Source: Candidatus Zixiibacteriota bacterium
Lineage (GTDB): Bacteria > Zixibacteria > MSB-5A5 > WJJR01
Assembly: GCA_020058315.1 (NCBI GenBank)
Contig: JAGVEK010000494.1
Coordinates: forward strand, 1 to 7,819
DNA length: 7,819 nt
Reading direction: 5' to 3'
Shown piece by piece: positions 1 to 6,051 of this stretch. The number at the start of each line of letters is the position of its first letter. Position 1 is the stretch's first letter. Position numbers and translations under genes: made by a program. Below the pieces are notes generated by a model, which was not told the DNA's origin, did not search any database, and saw only the letters and a list, made by a program, of their open reading frames with translations.

Positions 1-396
1 CCGGACAGCGGTGTTTCCTTTACCGCCGAGTATCGCGTCATCCAGGACAGACAACAGCTAAACGTGTTCGGAACCATTGTCACGCGGGTCCGCGATTTCG
101 AACTGCCCCGGCAGAAGATCGTGCATCAGTTCCAGGACGGGCAGCAGGAAAAAGTCGCGGCAGTCATCCCGGTGACATTCGCGGTGCTGGCCCTGGATTG
201 GGACGTGCCGCTCCAATTCGATTGGGCTGTGCCTGTTTACGGAGACGAATTGAAACCCGGCAAGCCAGCGCAAGGCTGCTTCGCGGTTGATGCGCTCGCC
301 ACCGGCAATACGCACTCGCTCGCTCCCGGAAAGTACGTTTGCTACATCGTGATGGACGGCCGGATCTTCGGCCCGCAGGCGCTGCTGATTGAGTGA
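1..396 (+). CDS. C-terminal part of an unidentified protein, probably beta-rich (5' end outside window)
   Basis: Reading frame 1 is open from the first base to a TGA at 394-396, giving 131 residues with no start visible, so the gene begins upstream of the window. The piece shows alternating hydrophobic strand-like segments (KVAAVIPVTFAVLALD, then VPLQFDWAVPVYGDEL) and ends in a pattern like the last strands of an Ig-like or beta-sandwich module (LAPGKYVCYIVMDG near residues 109-122). There is no membrane helix in the visible part. A GTG at 64 is in frame but has no convincing ribosome binding site, and the frame stays open and protein-like before it, so it is not taken as the start. The gene converges with the HEPN gene 110 bp away. 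Function is unknown; a secreted or surface protein is possible from the strand pattern alone, which is a weak inference. Confidence 0.72.
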   Translation, partial: PDSGVSFTAEYRVIQDRQQLNVFGTIVTRVRDFELPRQKIVHQFQDGQQEKVAAVIPVTFAVLALDWDVPLQFDWAVPVYGDELKPGKPAQGCFAVDALATGNTHSLAPGKYVCYIVMDGRIFGPQALLIE

Positions 397-420
397 AGAG
401 AATCGGGCCGAAGATGAACT

Positions 421-438
421 CGATCGGGGTGCCGATCG
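421..438. repeat. Perfect 7-bp inverted repeat between convergent genes
   Basis: Arms CGATCGG (421-427) and CCGATCG (432-438) are perfectly complementary around a 4-nt loop. The hairpin sits in the 110-bp gap between two converging genes, where a shared terminator would be expected. No T-run follows it on either strand, so it is not a canonical intrinsic terminator. It may be a weak transcript-end structure or chance. Confidence 0.35.
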
Positions 439-505
439 TGCCTGCTCGTAGGCTCCGGATGGATGCTACCGGGGACCAGGGAAGTATGCCGCGGCGGCAA
501 GCAGT

Positions 506-1948
506 TCAGTCGACCGACGGCAGGACTTTCAGCAAGACGTGTCTATCGTCGGGGGACATCTCTGTCACTTGCAGAAAGTGTCTCCTTGTGAACTTCGTGC
601 CTGTCCCTGCCTGCTTGGTCAGACTCAGAGCCACCCCGTGCAGCACATCGATGGAATAGAGAATCGCGTCCCGCGCAAGGATGCGAGCTATTGCCACGTC
701 GAAGCTTGATACCTCACTGAATTCCCGGTCACCATGCAACACTTTGGACCGAATATCGTAAAGGTCTCTGAACTTCTTTTTCGCAGTGCCTTTCCGTTGG
801 TCATCTCCCCAGTACACTGTTACGAGTCGACGAGCGACGCTTTCGGTAACGCTACTCTTCTCACCAAAGAGAGCCTCCAACGCTGATAGATTCCAGAGAA
901 AACCCGAGAACGACGCATCCATTGCACCAGCACGAAAGAAGCCCAAGGCTGTCTTCAAGAAAACGGTCTCGATGCAGTCGCAATTGTAAATCTCCTTGAG
1001 TTTGTCGCCAATTTTGGAAAAACCTCTCAATTCGGCCGTTCTTTCGGAGTTGAGAGGCAAGTATGCGAAAGGGATTGCCACCTCCGCATCGTCCGGGTCC
1101 AACGACTCCACCTCCACATGAATGGACGAGAGCCTTGGCAGCCGTGGTGGCCAATCTGTAAGGTCATGAGGAACCTCGAGAACAAAGGGAATTCCCAGCT
1201 CCGCCATAGGCGACGATGCCTCCTGCAGGTCTCCTCCGCTATTGAATTTCAGCCATGGGGGTCTCCAATCAAACAATGCGAGCACCTCCAAGGCCGAAGA
1301 GATCTCAAGTGAGAAGAACACAGGGACCGTGGGAACGTAACTGCTTTGCCCATAGGCGATGATCCCGCGCTTTCGGGCCCTCTTCCTTCCGTGGACGCAG
1401 AAGAACCAGAAGCCCGAGGCGAAGGCGGCCCAGTTGCTCTCAGGGGCTGTGTAGAAGTCGCATTGTGCGTCCCAACGGACCAGCTCCTTCAGTTCCGCCT
1501 CTGAGTAGTGCCGAATGAAACAATCTCCGAAATCGAGCGTGTTACAGGCGAGACTCACTCCCTCCAGCGGGAGTAAGTACAACACGTCGTGCTCAACCGA
1601 TGAGAACTGGTCCATGTACCCGGTGAGGCATTTGCTTGGATCCACTGCCCTACCGTCGAATAATGAACCGTATATGCCGGATTGCGCGAAGAAGCTGTGG
1701 ATCGCTCCCGTCCATGCCCGCGATATTCTCTTCGACGGTTCCCCGAAGCACCCTGCCGTAGCCTCGATTAGCTGTGTGAACTCGTTTGAATTCTCCAAGT
1801 CGTGAACCAGCCTCCGTATCTGTGTGTACCGTGGTAGATCGCAGAGGATTTCGTTCAGTGACGACGTGTCGAATGTCCATGAGAGGGTCGCTCTTGCCCT
1901 CTCAAGGAATGGAAGGAAAGCACTTTCAACAGCACGGGTATCCATCAT
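506..1948 (-). CDS. Apea-like HEPN-domain protein, putative RNase
   Basis: This is a 480-residue soluble protein. The N-terminal two thirds (about 1-320) match no family I recognise; they contain a basic patch GRKRARKR at 187-194. The C-terminal part (about 324-440) reads as an Apea-like HEPN helical bundle: helix SGFLWNLSALEALFGEKSS (348-366), a second helix, then DLYDIRSKVLHGD (395-407). R400 and H405 form the R-x4-H signature (bases 734-751) that in the HEPN superfamily marks metal-independent RNases of toxins and antiphage effectors. Family membership is inferred from motif and pattern; RNase activity is inferred from the motif. Start: GAGG at 1951-1954 lies only 2 nt from the ATG at 1948 but 5 nt from the next codon, also ATG (1945), so translation may begin at 1945 (479 residues). 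Sampled lines have 43-58% G+C against about 63% in the MFS gene, which hints at horizontal transfer. A 209-bp gap separates it from the upstream YchF-like gene, so it probably has its own promoter. No antitoxin-like small gene is adjacent. Confidence 0.85.
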   Translation of the reverse strand: MMDTRAVESAFLPFLERARATLSWTFDTSSLNEILCDLPRYTQIRRLVHDLENSNEFTQLIEATAGCFGEPSKRISRAWTGAIHSFFAQSGIYGSLFDGRAVDPSKCLTGYMDQFSSVEHDVLYLLPLEGVSLACNTLDFGDCFIRHYSEAELKELVRWDAQCDFYTAPESNWAAFASGFWFFCVHGRKRARKRGIIAYGQSSYVPTVPVFFSLEISSALEVLALFDWRPPWLKFNSGGDLQEASSPMAELGIPFVLEVPHDLTDWPPRLPRLSSIHVEVESLDPDDAEVAIPFAYLPLNSERTAELRGFSKIGDKLKEIYNCDCIETVFLKTALGFFRAGAMDASFSGFLWNLSALEALFGEKSSVTESVARRLVTVYWGDDQRKGTAKKKFRDLYDIRSKVLHGDREFSEVSSFDVAIARILARDAILYSIDVLHGVALSLTKQAGTGTKFTRRHFLQVTEMSPDDRHVLLKVLPSVD

Positions 1949-1981
1949 GACCTCATTTGGTCAGGGTTGCCAAACAGTCTG

Positions 1982-2010
1982 ATTGTGCCACACACGGAGG
2001 GAAAAAGCAA
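1982..2010 (-). promoter_or_regulatory. Possible sigma-70-type promoter of the HEPN gene
   Basis: On the minus strand TTGCTT (2005-2010) is followed after 17 bp by CACAAT (1982-1987), with TGG just before it resembling an extended -10. The matches are 3/6 and 4/6, so this is a weak prediction. Position supports it: transcription would start about 30 nt before the HEPN start codon. Confidence 0.28.
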
Positions 2011-2123
2011 CAGAGAGATCAAGGCCCTGCCACTCGACGGTGCGCTGGTGCCCTACCCGAAGAGTGGGAGATCATTCTGGGCCACTGCAAATCCGAGTTC
2101 AGGACCGGGGATTCTGAGTCTCG

Positions 2124-2144
2124 GATGGCAAGATCTCGGCCATC
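2124..2144 (-). repeat. 6-bp hairpin just downstream of the YchF-like stop codon
   Basis: GATGGC (2124-2129) and GCCATC (2139-2144) are complementary around a 9-nt loop, beginning 13 nt past the stop codon of the YchF-like gene. No T-run follows on the minus strand, so it would at best be a weak terminator or 3'-end stabiliser. Confidence 0.25.
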
Positions 2145-2157
2145 ACGCCCCCCCCAC

Positions 2158-3207
2158 TCACACGTTGAATCGGAAAATCAGATAGTCGCCGTCGACGACG
2201 ACATACTCTTTGCCTTCGAGCCGTGTCTTCCCCGCCTTGCGGAGCGCGGCGGGGGAACCCAGGGACAGAAGATCCTCAACGGGTGTGACTTCGGCACGGA
2301 TGAAGCCGCGCTCAAAATCCGTGTGGATGACCCCCGCGGCCTGGGGCGCGGTCGCGCCGCGTTCCACCGTCCAGGCATGGACATCTTTCTCGCTGCCACC
2401 GGTGAAGAATGTAATGAGCCCCAAGAGTGAGTATGACGCCGCAATCATGCCATCGAGTGCCGACATCGTCAGCCCAAGATCGGCCATAAAGACAGTCCGA
2501 TCCTCCTGCGGCAGGTCATTGAGTTCGCCTTCCAGTTTCCCGCGCACCACATGCACCATCGACTTCGGTCCCAGGTCCAGAAGGGTCTGCCACTCTTCGG
2601 CGCTGCGTGCGGAACCCGCATCCGGAGAGTTGATGACCGCCAGCAACGGCATCCCGGAAAGAAATCCATACCCGCGCATGAGTTTGCGCTCGGTGTGAGC
2701 AAACTCCAGCTTGCGCACCGGCCGTTCTTCCTCGAGCGCCTGCTTGCACCGAACAAGGGCATCGTGCTCGATCTGATTCTCGGTTCGCCCTGAGCTCACT
2801 TCTCTCTGCAATCGTATCAGGCGTTTCTCGACCACAGCCAGATCGGCCAGTATCAATTCATCGCAAAGTGTGCGCGCTTCACTCATCGGGTCGGAATTCT
2901 CCCCAAAATCACGCAGGACCATCATCAGCGCATCGAGCTCCCGCAGCATCGGCGGCAGCGCGGCCACCTCGGTGGCATCGCCTGTCATGGCCGGAAAATC
3001 GACATACTCGATTTCCGTGTGTACCTTCTTGGGCGGCGAGAACAAATCGAAGAGACGATCAAGCCTCTCGTCGGGCACTTTCACCACGGTGCGGCGGACT
3101 TCATCCGCGGCAAGGTACGCATCGACATCGGCATGCGCGGCCGCGACGGCGTTGTAAATGGTCGTCTTGCCGGAGCGGGGCTGGCCGATGATTCCGAGTT
3201 TGAGCAT
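2158..3207 (-). CDS. Divergent YchF/OLA1-like P-loop NTPase (DUF933/TGS C-terminal domain)
   Basis: The 349 residues show the two-part YchF architecture. The G domain starts at residue 1 with the P-loop GQPRSGKTT (8-16), a VPDERLDRL segment typical of YchF (44-52), a Walker-B-like strand ending EYVDFPAM (67-74), a coiled-coil-like helical insertion (about 110-170) and the G4 position AVINSPD (190-196). The C-terminal DUF933/TGS-like domain (263-349) is strongly conserved: FFTGG, AWTVERGATAPQAAG, IHTDFERGFIRAEV, EGKEYVVVDGDYLIFRFNV. E. coli YchF is a ribosome-associated ATPase of 363 residues. Here switch II lacks the usual DIAGLVKGAS and GEGLGN motifs, and G4 is NSPD instead of the N-x-x-E that goes with ATP preference. 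It may therefore be a YchF paralogue rather than the orthologue, and I do not assign ychF. The start at 3207 has no clear Shine-Dalgarno; the gene lies 21 bp after the stop of the 140-residue gene, so co-transcription with translational coupling is likely. Confidence 0.9.
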   Translation of the reverse strand: MLKLGIIGQPRSGKTTIYNAVAAAHADVDAYLAADEVRRTVVKVPDERLDRLFDLFSPPKKVHTEIEYVDFPAMTGDATEVAALPPMLRELDALMMVLRDFGENSDPMSEARTLCDELILADLAVVEKRLIRLQREVSSGRTENQIEHDALVRCKQALEEERPVRKLEFAHTERKLMRGYGFLSGMPLLAVINSPDAGSARSAEEWQTLLDLGPKSMVHVVRGKLEGELNDLPQEDRTVFMADLGLTMSALDGMIAASYSLLGLITFFTGGSEKDVHAWTVERGATAPQAAGVIHTDFERGFIRAEVTPVEDLLSLGSPAALRKAGKTRLEGKEYVVVDGDYLIFRFNV

Positions 3208-3228
3208 AGTTGATGAAACTCGCGCGGG

Positions 3229-3651
3229 TTAGGAGGGAGTCGTTGGCGGTCTTTGCATGTCCGAGAAATACCGGCGTTCACCCTCTGGAGCCGGAGTACA
3301 TTCCACGCTGTAGATCTGGCACTGGCGCTGGATGATCGCCAGATTCCCCAACCCAACATCAACCGCGCGCCGCAATGTACGACGGATCTGCTCGGAGAGG
3401 TTGGTAATCTTGTAACGCTCCTTGATTGTCACCAGCGACAACACCTCGGGATCCTCATGTAATCCTGAGGGGTCGTCCTTGGTTTGGAATCCCATTGTCT
3501 TCTGCGAAGATGTGACCTGCTGCGTGAACTGCTCGATCAACGAGGCCAGTTTGAGCTTCTTTGCAGCGAGTTCGCCCAGGTCTTGGAGCACGGTCAACTG
3601 CTCGTCGCTGAGCTTCGATATGACCTCATCACTCAGTTGTGCGGACTCCAT
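3229..3651 (-). CDS. 140-residue helical protein of unknown function, upstream partner of the YchF-like gene
   Basis: The start is taken at ATG 3651 because GAGGAAGG (3657-3664, minus strand) stands 5 nt before it. The frame stays open upstream to 3783, but that extension (44 residues rich in Arg, Gly and Pro, no ribosome binding site) looks non-coding. The product has two amphipathic, probably helical stretches, about 5-50 (LSDEQLTVLQDLGELAAKKL region) and 72-112 (IKERYKITNLSEQIRRTLRR region), joined by a polar loop (51-70). It ends in a Pro/Thr-rich tail after two cysteines (C111, C118). There is no signal peptide or membrane helix. I do not recognise the family; size and helix pattern recall small chaperone or adaptor proteins such as FlgN/FliT, but that is resemblance of shape only. 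The stop is 21 bp from the start of the YchF-like gene, so the two are probably one operon and the protein may act with that NTPase. Confidence 0.8.
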   Translation of the reverse strand: MESAQLSDEVISKLSDEQLTVLQDLGELAAKKLKLASLIEQFTQQVTSSQKTMGFQTKDDPSGLHEDPEVLSLVTIKERYKITNLSEQIRRTLRRAVDVGLGNLAIIQRQCQIYSVECTPAPEGERRYFSDMQRPPTTPS

Positions 3652-3656
3652 GCGGA

Positions 3657-3664
3657 CCTTCCTC
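3657..3664 (-). promoter_or_regulatory. Ribosome binding site fixing the start of the 140-residue gene
   Basis: GAGGAAGG on the minus strand sits 5 nt before ATG 3651. It decides in favour of this start over the longer open frame reaching 3783. Confidence 0.75.
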
Positions 3665-3696
3665 GGCGACCCACCACGGCGGGTCCAGCCGCGCGG

Positions 3697-3725
3697 AAGA
3701 TAGCACGCCAAGCGCCCAGAATGAA
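3697..3725 (-). promoter_or_regulatory. Possible promoter of the 140-residue protein / YchF-like operon
   Basis: On the minus strand TGC-TATCTT (TATCTT at 3697-3702, preceded by TGC at 3703-3705) resembles an extended -10. A weak -35 TTCATT lies 17 bp upstream (3720-3725). Transcription would begin near 3690, leaving a leader of about 40 nt before ATG 3651. Because the -35 is poor, this rests mainly on the extended -10 and on position. Confidence 0.35.
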
Positions 3726-4085
3726 GTCTGTTGTGACAGGGATCCTGGCGATGAGAGACCCCGATCCTCGGTGCACTTTCCAATCTCCCGGCTCAGAATC
3801 AGGGTGCCAGTTTCTGTGGCTAAGGGCCTTGTGCCCGTTCTCCGTGGGCACCAGCGTCTCCACTTTGGCGAAGCGGCTGAGCAAAATCCAGCACCGCCCA
3901 CAAGGGGCTATGCTACGATACCCTCGACGAACACCCCAATGTCTCAAGTAATGCGGCGCCGGTACCTGCTGCCCAATCTTAAGCCACAGCGTCGCATGCG
4001 ATCGCCCGGCTCTTGCGTATCATGTACGTTGCCGCTTTGGCGACTCTGGAACGTGGTGAGCCGGCGAGCGGCAGCCTGTTCCGGG

Positions 4086-4092
4086 AGGAGGT
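4086..4092 (+). promoter_or_regulatory. Consensus Shine-Dalgarno fixing a GTG start
   Basis: AGGAGGT is a full anti-Shine-Dalgarno match with a 7-nt spacer to GTG 4100. It shows that translation starts at this GTG rather than at the in-frame ATG at 4013, which would place 29 non-conserved residues before the Rossmann motif. Confidence 0.88.
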
Positions 4093-4099
4093 ATCGTTC

Positions 4100-5011
4100 G
4101 TGCGAGTGCTCATCACAGGTGGAACCGGATTCATCGGCGGAGCCGTTGTTCGCCAACTGAGTGACCTCGGGCATTCGATTATCGTGCTGTCGCGCCGGAC
4201 TGAACCGCCGCATGGCTTGAAAGAGAACGTACGGCTGGTTCACTGGCGTGGCCCTGAAGAAGACATTCCGGATGAGGCGTTCGACCAAATCGATGCGGTC
4301 ATCAATCTGGCGGGAGAATCAATCGGCAGCGGCCGGTGGTCAGTGGCCCGCAAGAACCGAATCTTCGACAGTCGAATTCTGACCACCCGGCACTTGGCCG
4401 CCAAAATCGCGGCCATGACGGCCAAGCCCAGACTCTTCATCTCGGGCTCAGCCGTTGGTTATTACGGCCCGCATGGCGATGAAGAGATCACCGAGGCATC
4501 CCCGCCCGGCAGTGACTTCCTGGCTGTTGTCTGCTCCCATTGGGAAGAAGAAGCCAAGACCGTTGTCAGACACGGCGTTCGGCTGGCGCTGCTGCGAACC
4601 GGCGTTGTTCTTGGTCCGGGAGGCGGCGCGTTGCCGCGCATGATGCTTCCATTCGAGCTCTTTGTCGGCGGACCGGTCGGCTCCGGACGGCAGGTACTCT
4701 CGTGGATCCATCGCGACGATCTGGTGGGTCTGATCCGTTTCGTTCTCGACAACGATCACGTTTCCGGGCCGATCAATGCGACTGCGCCTGGACCGGTGAC
4801 GAATCGTCAGTTCGCTCGCGTTCTGGGTCGGGTCATGGGACGCCCGGCCTTCCTGCCCACACCGGGATTTCTTCTGCGGCTGGCGCTGGGTGAGATGTCC
4901 GAACTGGTCCTCGCAGGGCAGCGGGTAGTTCCGAAACGGGCGCTGGAATACAAATTCGCCTTTCAGTATCCTGAATTGGAGGGCGCACTACGGAACGTGC
5001 TCGGGCGATAA
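4100..5011 (+). CDS. TIGR01777/YfcH-family SDR epimerase-like protein
   Basis: The 303-residue product is an atypical extended short-chain dehydrogenase/reductase; E. coli YfcH is 297 residues. It begins directly with the Rossmann nucleotide-binding motif RVLITGGTGFIGG (2-14). The family hallmark NLAGESI follows at 69-75, then the strand and active-site region RLFISGSAVGYYG (111-123) with the tyrosines Y121/Y122, and LLRTGVVLGPGGGALP (164-179). SWIHRDDLVG lies at 201-210, and the C-terminal DUF1731 domain covers about 250-300 (AGQRVVPKRALE at 272-283). The usual SDR Y-x3-K lysine is not present after the tyrosine, as I recall for this family. Members are often labelled cell-division inhibitor SulA-like or NAD-dependent epimerase, but substrate and reaction are not established, so only the fold and NAD(P)(H) binding can be inferred. 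The start is GTG 4100, chosen from the perfect ribosome binding site. The gene stands alone on this strand and converges with the SWIB gene. Confidence 0.93.
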   Translation: MRVLITGGTGFIGGAVVRQLSDLGHSIIVLSRRTEPPHGLKENVRLVHWRGPEEDIPDEAFDQIDAVINLAGESIGSGRWSVARKNRIFDSRILTTRHLAAKIAAMTAKPRLFISGSAVGYYGPHGDEEITEASPPGSDFLAVVCSHWEEEAKTVVRHGVRLALLRTGVVLGPGGGALPRMMLPFELFVGGPVGSGRQVLSWIHRDDLVGLIRFVLDNDHVSGPINATAPGPVTNRQFARVLGRVMGRPAFLPTPGFLLRLALGEMSELVLAGQRVVPKRALEYKFAFQYPELEGALRNVLGR

Positions 5012-5030
5012 TGTCACCTGCTGTTTGCGT

Positions 5031-5053
5031 GGGACGGGTCTGAGACCCGCCCT
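5031..5053. repeat. REP-like palindrome, copy 1
   Basis: CGGGTC (5035-5040), TGA loop, GACCCG (5044-5049), flanked after one mismatch by GGG/CCC arms (5031-5033 and 5051-5053, the outermost pair being G-T). A similar core occurs at 6052-6067. It lies 20 bp after the stop of the TIGR01777 gene, in a convergent gap where REP-type elements often sit. It has no T-run, so it is not a standard terminator. Confidence 0.5.
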
Positions 5054-5098
5054 ACAGCCGGGGTCATCACTCCGCCACAGTGCCTCCGAATGAACCGC

Positions 5099-5137
5099 CA
5101 AAAAGAAACCGCCCCGATCGTCCGTTGATCGGGGCGG
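5099..5137 (-). terminator. Rho-independent terminator of the SWIB gene
   Basis: On the minus strand a perfect 11-bp G+C-rich stem, CCGCCCCGATC (5127-5137) with GATCGGGGCGG (5109-5119) around a 7-nt loop, is followed at once by TTTCTTTTT (5100-5108). It lies about 40 nt downstream of the SWIB stop codon. On the plus strand no T-run follows, so it serves the minus-strand gene only. Confidence 0.9.
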
Positions 5138-5179
5138 CATTGAGGCAAGTCCCTGCCTGTAGATCCGGAGAACCCAGGA

Positions 5180-5578
5180 CTACTTCAGATGTTTGGAGAC
5201 CAGCTTGGTCATCTCGAACATCGAGACCTGGGTACGCCCGCCAAAAACCACCTGCAGCTTGTCATCGGCGTTGATCATGGTGCGCTTCTTGGCGTCCTGG
5301 AGGCCGTTGCGCTTGATGTAGGCCCAGAGCTTCTTGGTGACTTCGGTGCGGGGCATGGCGCTCATTCCCACGACGGCCGAGAGAGCTTCGGACGGCTGCA
5401 TGGGCTTCATGAATGCCGGATTTGGTTTGCGCTTCGTTTTGGGCTTCGCCTTCGCGACGACTTTCTTCTTCGGGGCGGCTGCTTTCTTGGGCGCTGCTTT
5501 CTTCTTCGGAGCCGCTTTCTTCTTGGCCGGTGCCTTCTTGGCTGTGGCCTTCTTCGCCGGTTTCTTCTTCATCGGCAT
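5180..5578 (-). CDS. SWIB-domain protein with histone-H1-like lysine/alanine-rich N-terminal tail
   Basis: The 132-residue protein has two parts. Residues 1-53 are a highly basic, disordered Lys/Ala/Pro tail built of imperfect AAPKKK and APAKK repeats, like bacterial histone-H1 homologues. Residues 56-132 form a SWIB/MDM2 domain: FMKPMQPSEALSAVVG (56-71), MPRTEVTKKLWAYIKRNGL (75-93), a DAKKRTMINADDKLQVVFGG region (95-114), and VSMFEMTKLVSKHL (118-131). SWIB domains occur in eukaryotic SWI/SNF chromatin remodelers and in bacteria such as Chlamydia, where a role with DNA or topoisomerase is proposed. A nucleoid-associated, DNA-binding role is the likely inference, with the tail gripping DNA. 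GGGAGG (5584-5589) is 5 nt before ATG 5578; the second Met (residue 3) is an alternative but has poorer spacing. The gene ends in a strong terminator and appears monocistronic. Confidence 0.94.
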   Translation of the reverse strand: MPMKKKPAKKATAKKAPAKKKAAPKKKAAPKKAAAPKKKVVAKAKPKTKRKPNPAFMKPMQPSEALSAVVGMSAMPRTEVTKKLWAYIKRNGLQDAKKRTMINADDKLQVVFGGRTQVSMFEMTKLVSKHLK

Positions 5579-5586
5579 ACGTGCCT

Positions 5587-5596
5587 CCCAATTGGG
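5587..5596. repeat. 10-bp perfect palindrome overlapping the SWIB ribosome binding site
   Basis: CCCAATTGGG is its own reverse complement, and its first three bases are part of the GGGAGG ribosome binding site of the SWIB gene. It could be an operator or a leader structure affecting translation. A 10-bp palindrome can also arise by chance. Confidence 0.3.
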
Positions 5597-5883
5597 TAGA
5601 GGGTTGGTGGAACCACTACGTTGGACAACATATGGAACTCCTGCTGAATTCTCATTGGCATCACACTGGGCGCATTGGTTCGATGAAATCGCAGTTCAAG
5701 TTCGCGCAAGTGGAGTGTGTCGTCCGCGCGTTTTCTCCACGACATGCCATGCATACTCGAACGACCTCCCCCATCGATCGGGCTCGCTTCATAGGGCGAA
5801 CACCGTCTTTTCGCTCGTAGCATGGATGTTCTCCCCTGTGGCCGCAAGAGAAATCCGCACTTTCACCCATAGAAACCACATTT

Positions 5884-5920
5884 TTTTCATAGGTATGGGA
5901 GACCGCTCTACCTATGGAAA
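5884..5920 (+). repeat. 12-bp stem-loop with alternative pairing arm
   Basis: CATAGGTA (5888-5895) pairs with TACCTATG (5909-5916) around a 13-nt loop. The plus-strand RNA extends to 12 bp by one U-G and three U-A pairs (5884-5887 with 5917-5920); the U-G would be an A-C mismatch on the other strand. CCATAG (5867-5872) can instead pair with CTATGG (5912-5917), competing for the same 3' arm. The nonamer GAAATCCGC occurs directly repeated at 5850-5858 and 5917-5925. The T-run lies 5' of the stem, so this is not a terminator. Confidence 0.45.
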
Positions 5921-6051
5921 TCCGCGTGCGGCGGGGATTCTGGGAGTTGGAGCCCCCAACAACCGCTTCCGGCGTGCCTGTTTCTCAGAACTGGGGACAC
6001 TCCCTGGAGGGTCATCAGAGCGGTTTATGGTCTTGCTCATCGGGGAAGACA

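Larger units (their letters stand above)
3652..4099. other. 448-bp divergent intergenic region
   Basis: This region separates the minus-strand operon from the plus-strand TIGR01777 gene and should hold promoters for both. Frames remain open through parts of it on both strands, but their translations look non-coding, with runs of Arg, Trp, Cys and Pro and no ribosome binding sites. A short inverted repeat GTGCCC (3831-3836) / GGGCAC (3846-3851) and a distant pair CTGTGGCT (3815-3822) / AGCCACAG (3981-3988) are present but weak. No clear plus-strand promoter, operator or RNA gene was found. It is long for a simple double promoter, so an undetected leader or small RNA remains possible. Confidence 0.5.

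Noticed and set aside
1957..2430. Plus-strand open frame of 157 codons
   Set aside because: It overlaps the well-supported YchF-like gene in antisense and has no ribosome binding site or protein-like composition.
506..3207. Toxin-antitoxin pairing of the HEPN gene with an adjacent gene
   Set aside because: No MNT-type nucleotidyltransferase or other small antitoxin gene lies beside it; the neighbours are a YchF-like NTPase and an unrelated convergent gene.
506..3651. One three-gene operon joining the HEPN gene to the YchF-like pair
   Set aside because: The 209-bp gap, a hairpin after the YchF-like stop and a possible separate promoter argue against it, though read-through cannot be excluded.
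3652..3783. N-terminal extension of the 140-residue protein to 3783
   Set aside because: The extra 44 residues look non-coding and lack a ribosome binding site, while GAGGAAGG precedes ATG 3651.
4013..4099. N-terminal extension of the TIGR01777 protein from an ATG at 4013
   Set aside because: The family starts at the Rossmann strand, and a perfect AGGAGGT stands 7 nt before GTG 4100; the extension has no such signal.
5400..5578. Tandem DNA repeat in the SWIB gene read as a CRISPR or satellite array
   Set aside because: The repetition is simply the codons of the Lys/Ala/Pro tail, with irregular unit lengths and no spacers.
5661..5879. Minus-strand 72-codon frame with a C-x2-C ... C-x4-C pattern, a possible small zinc protein
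   Set aside because: It starts at GTG or ATG without a Shine-Dalgarno, overlaps other open frames in low-information DNA, and matches no zinc ribbon I recognise.
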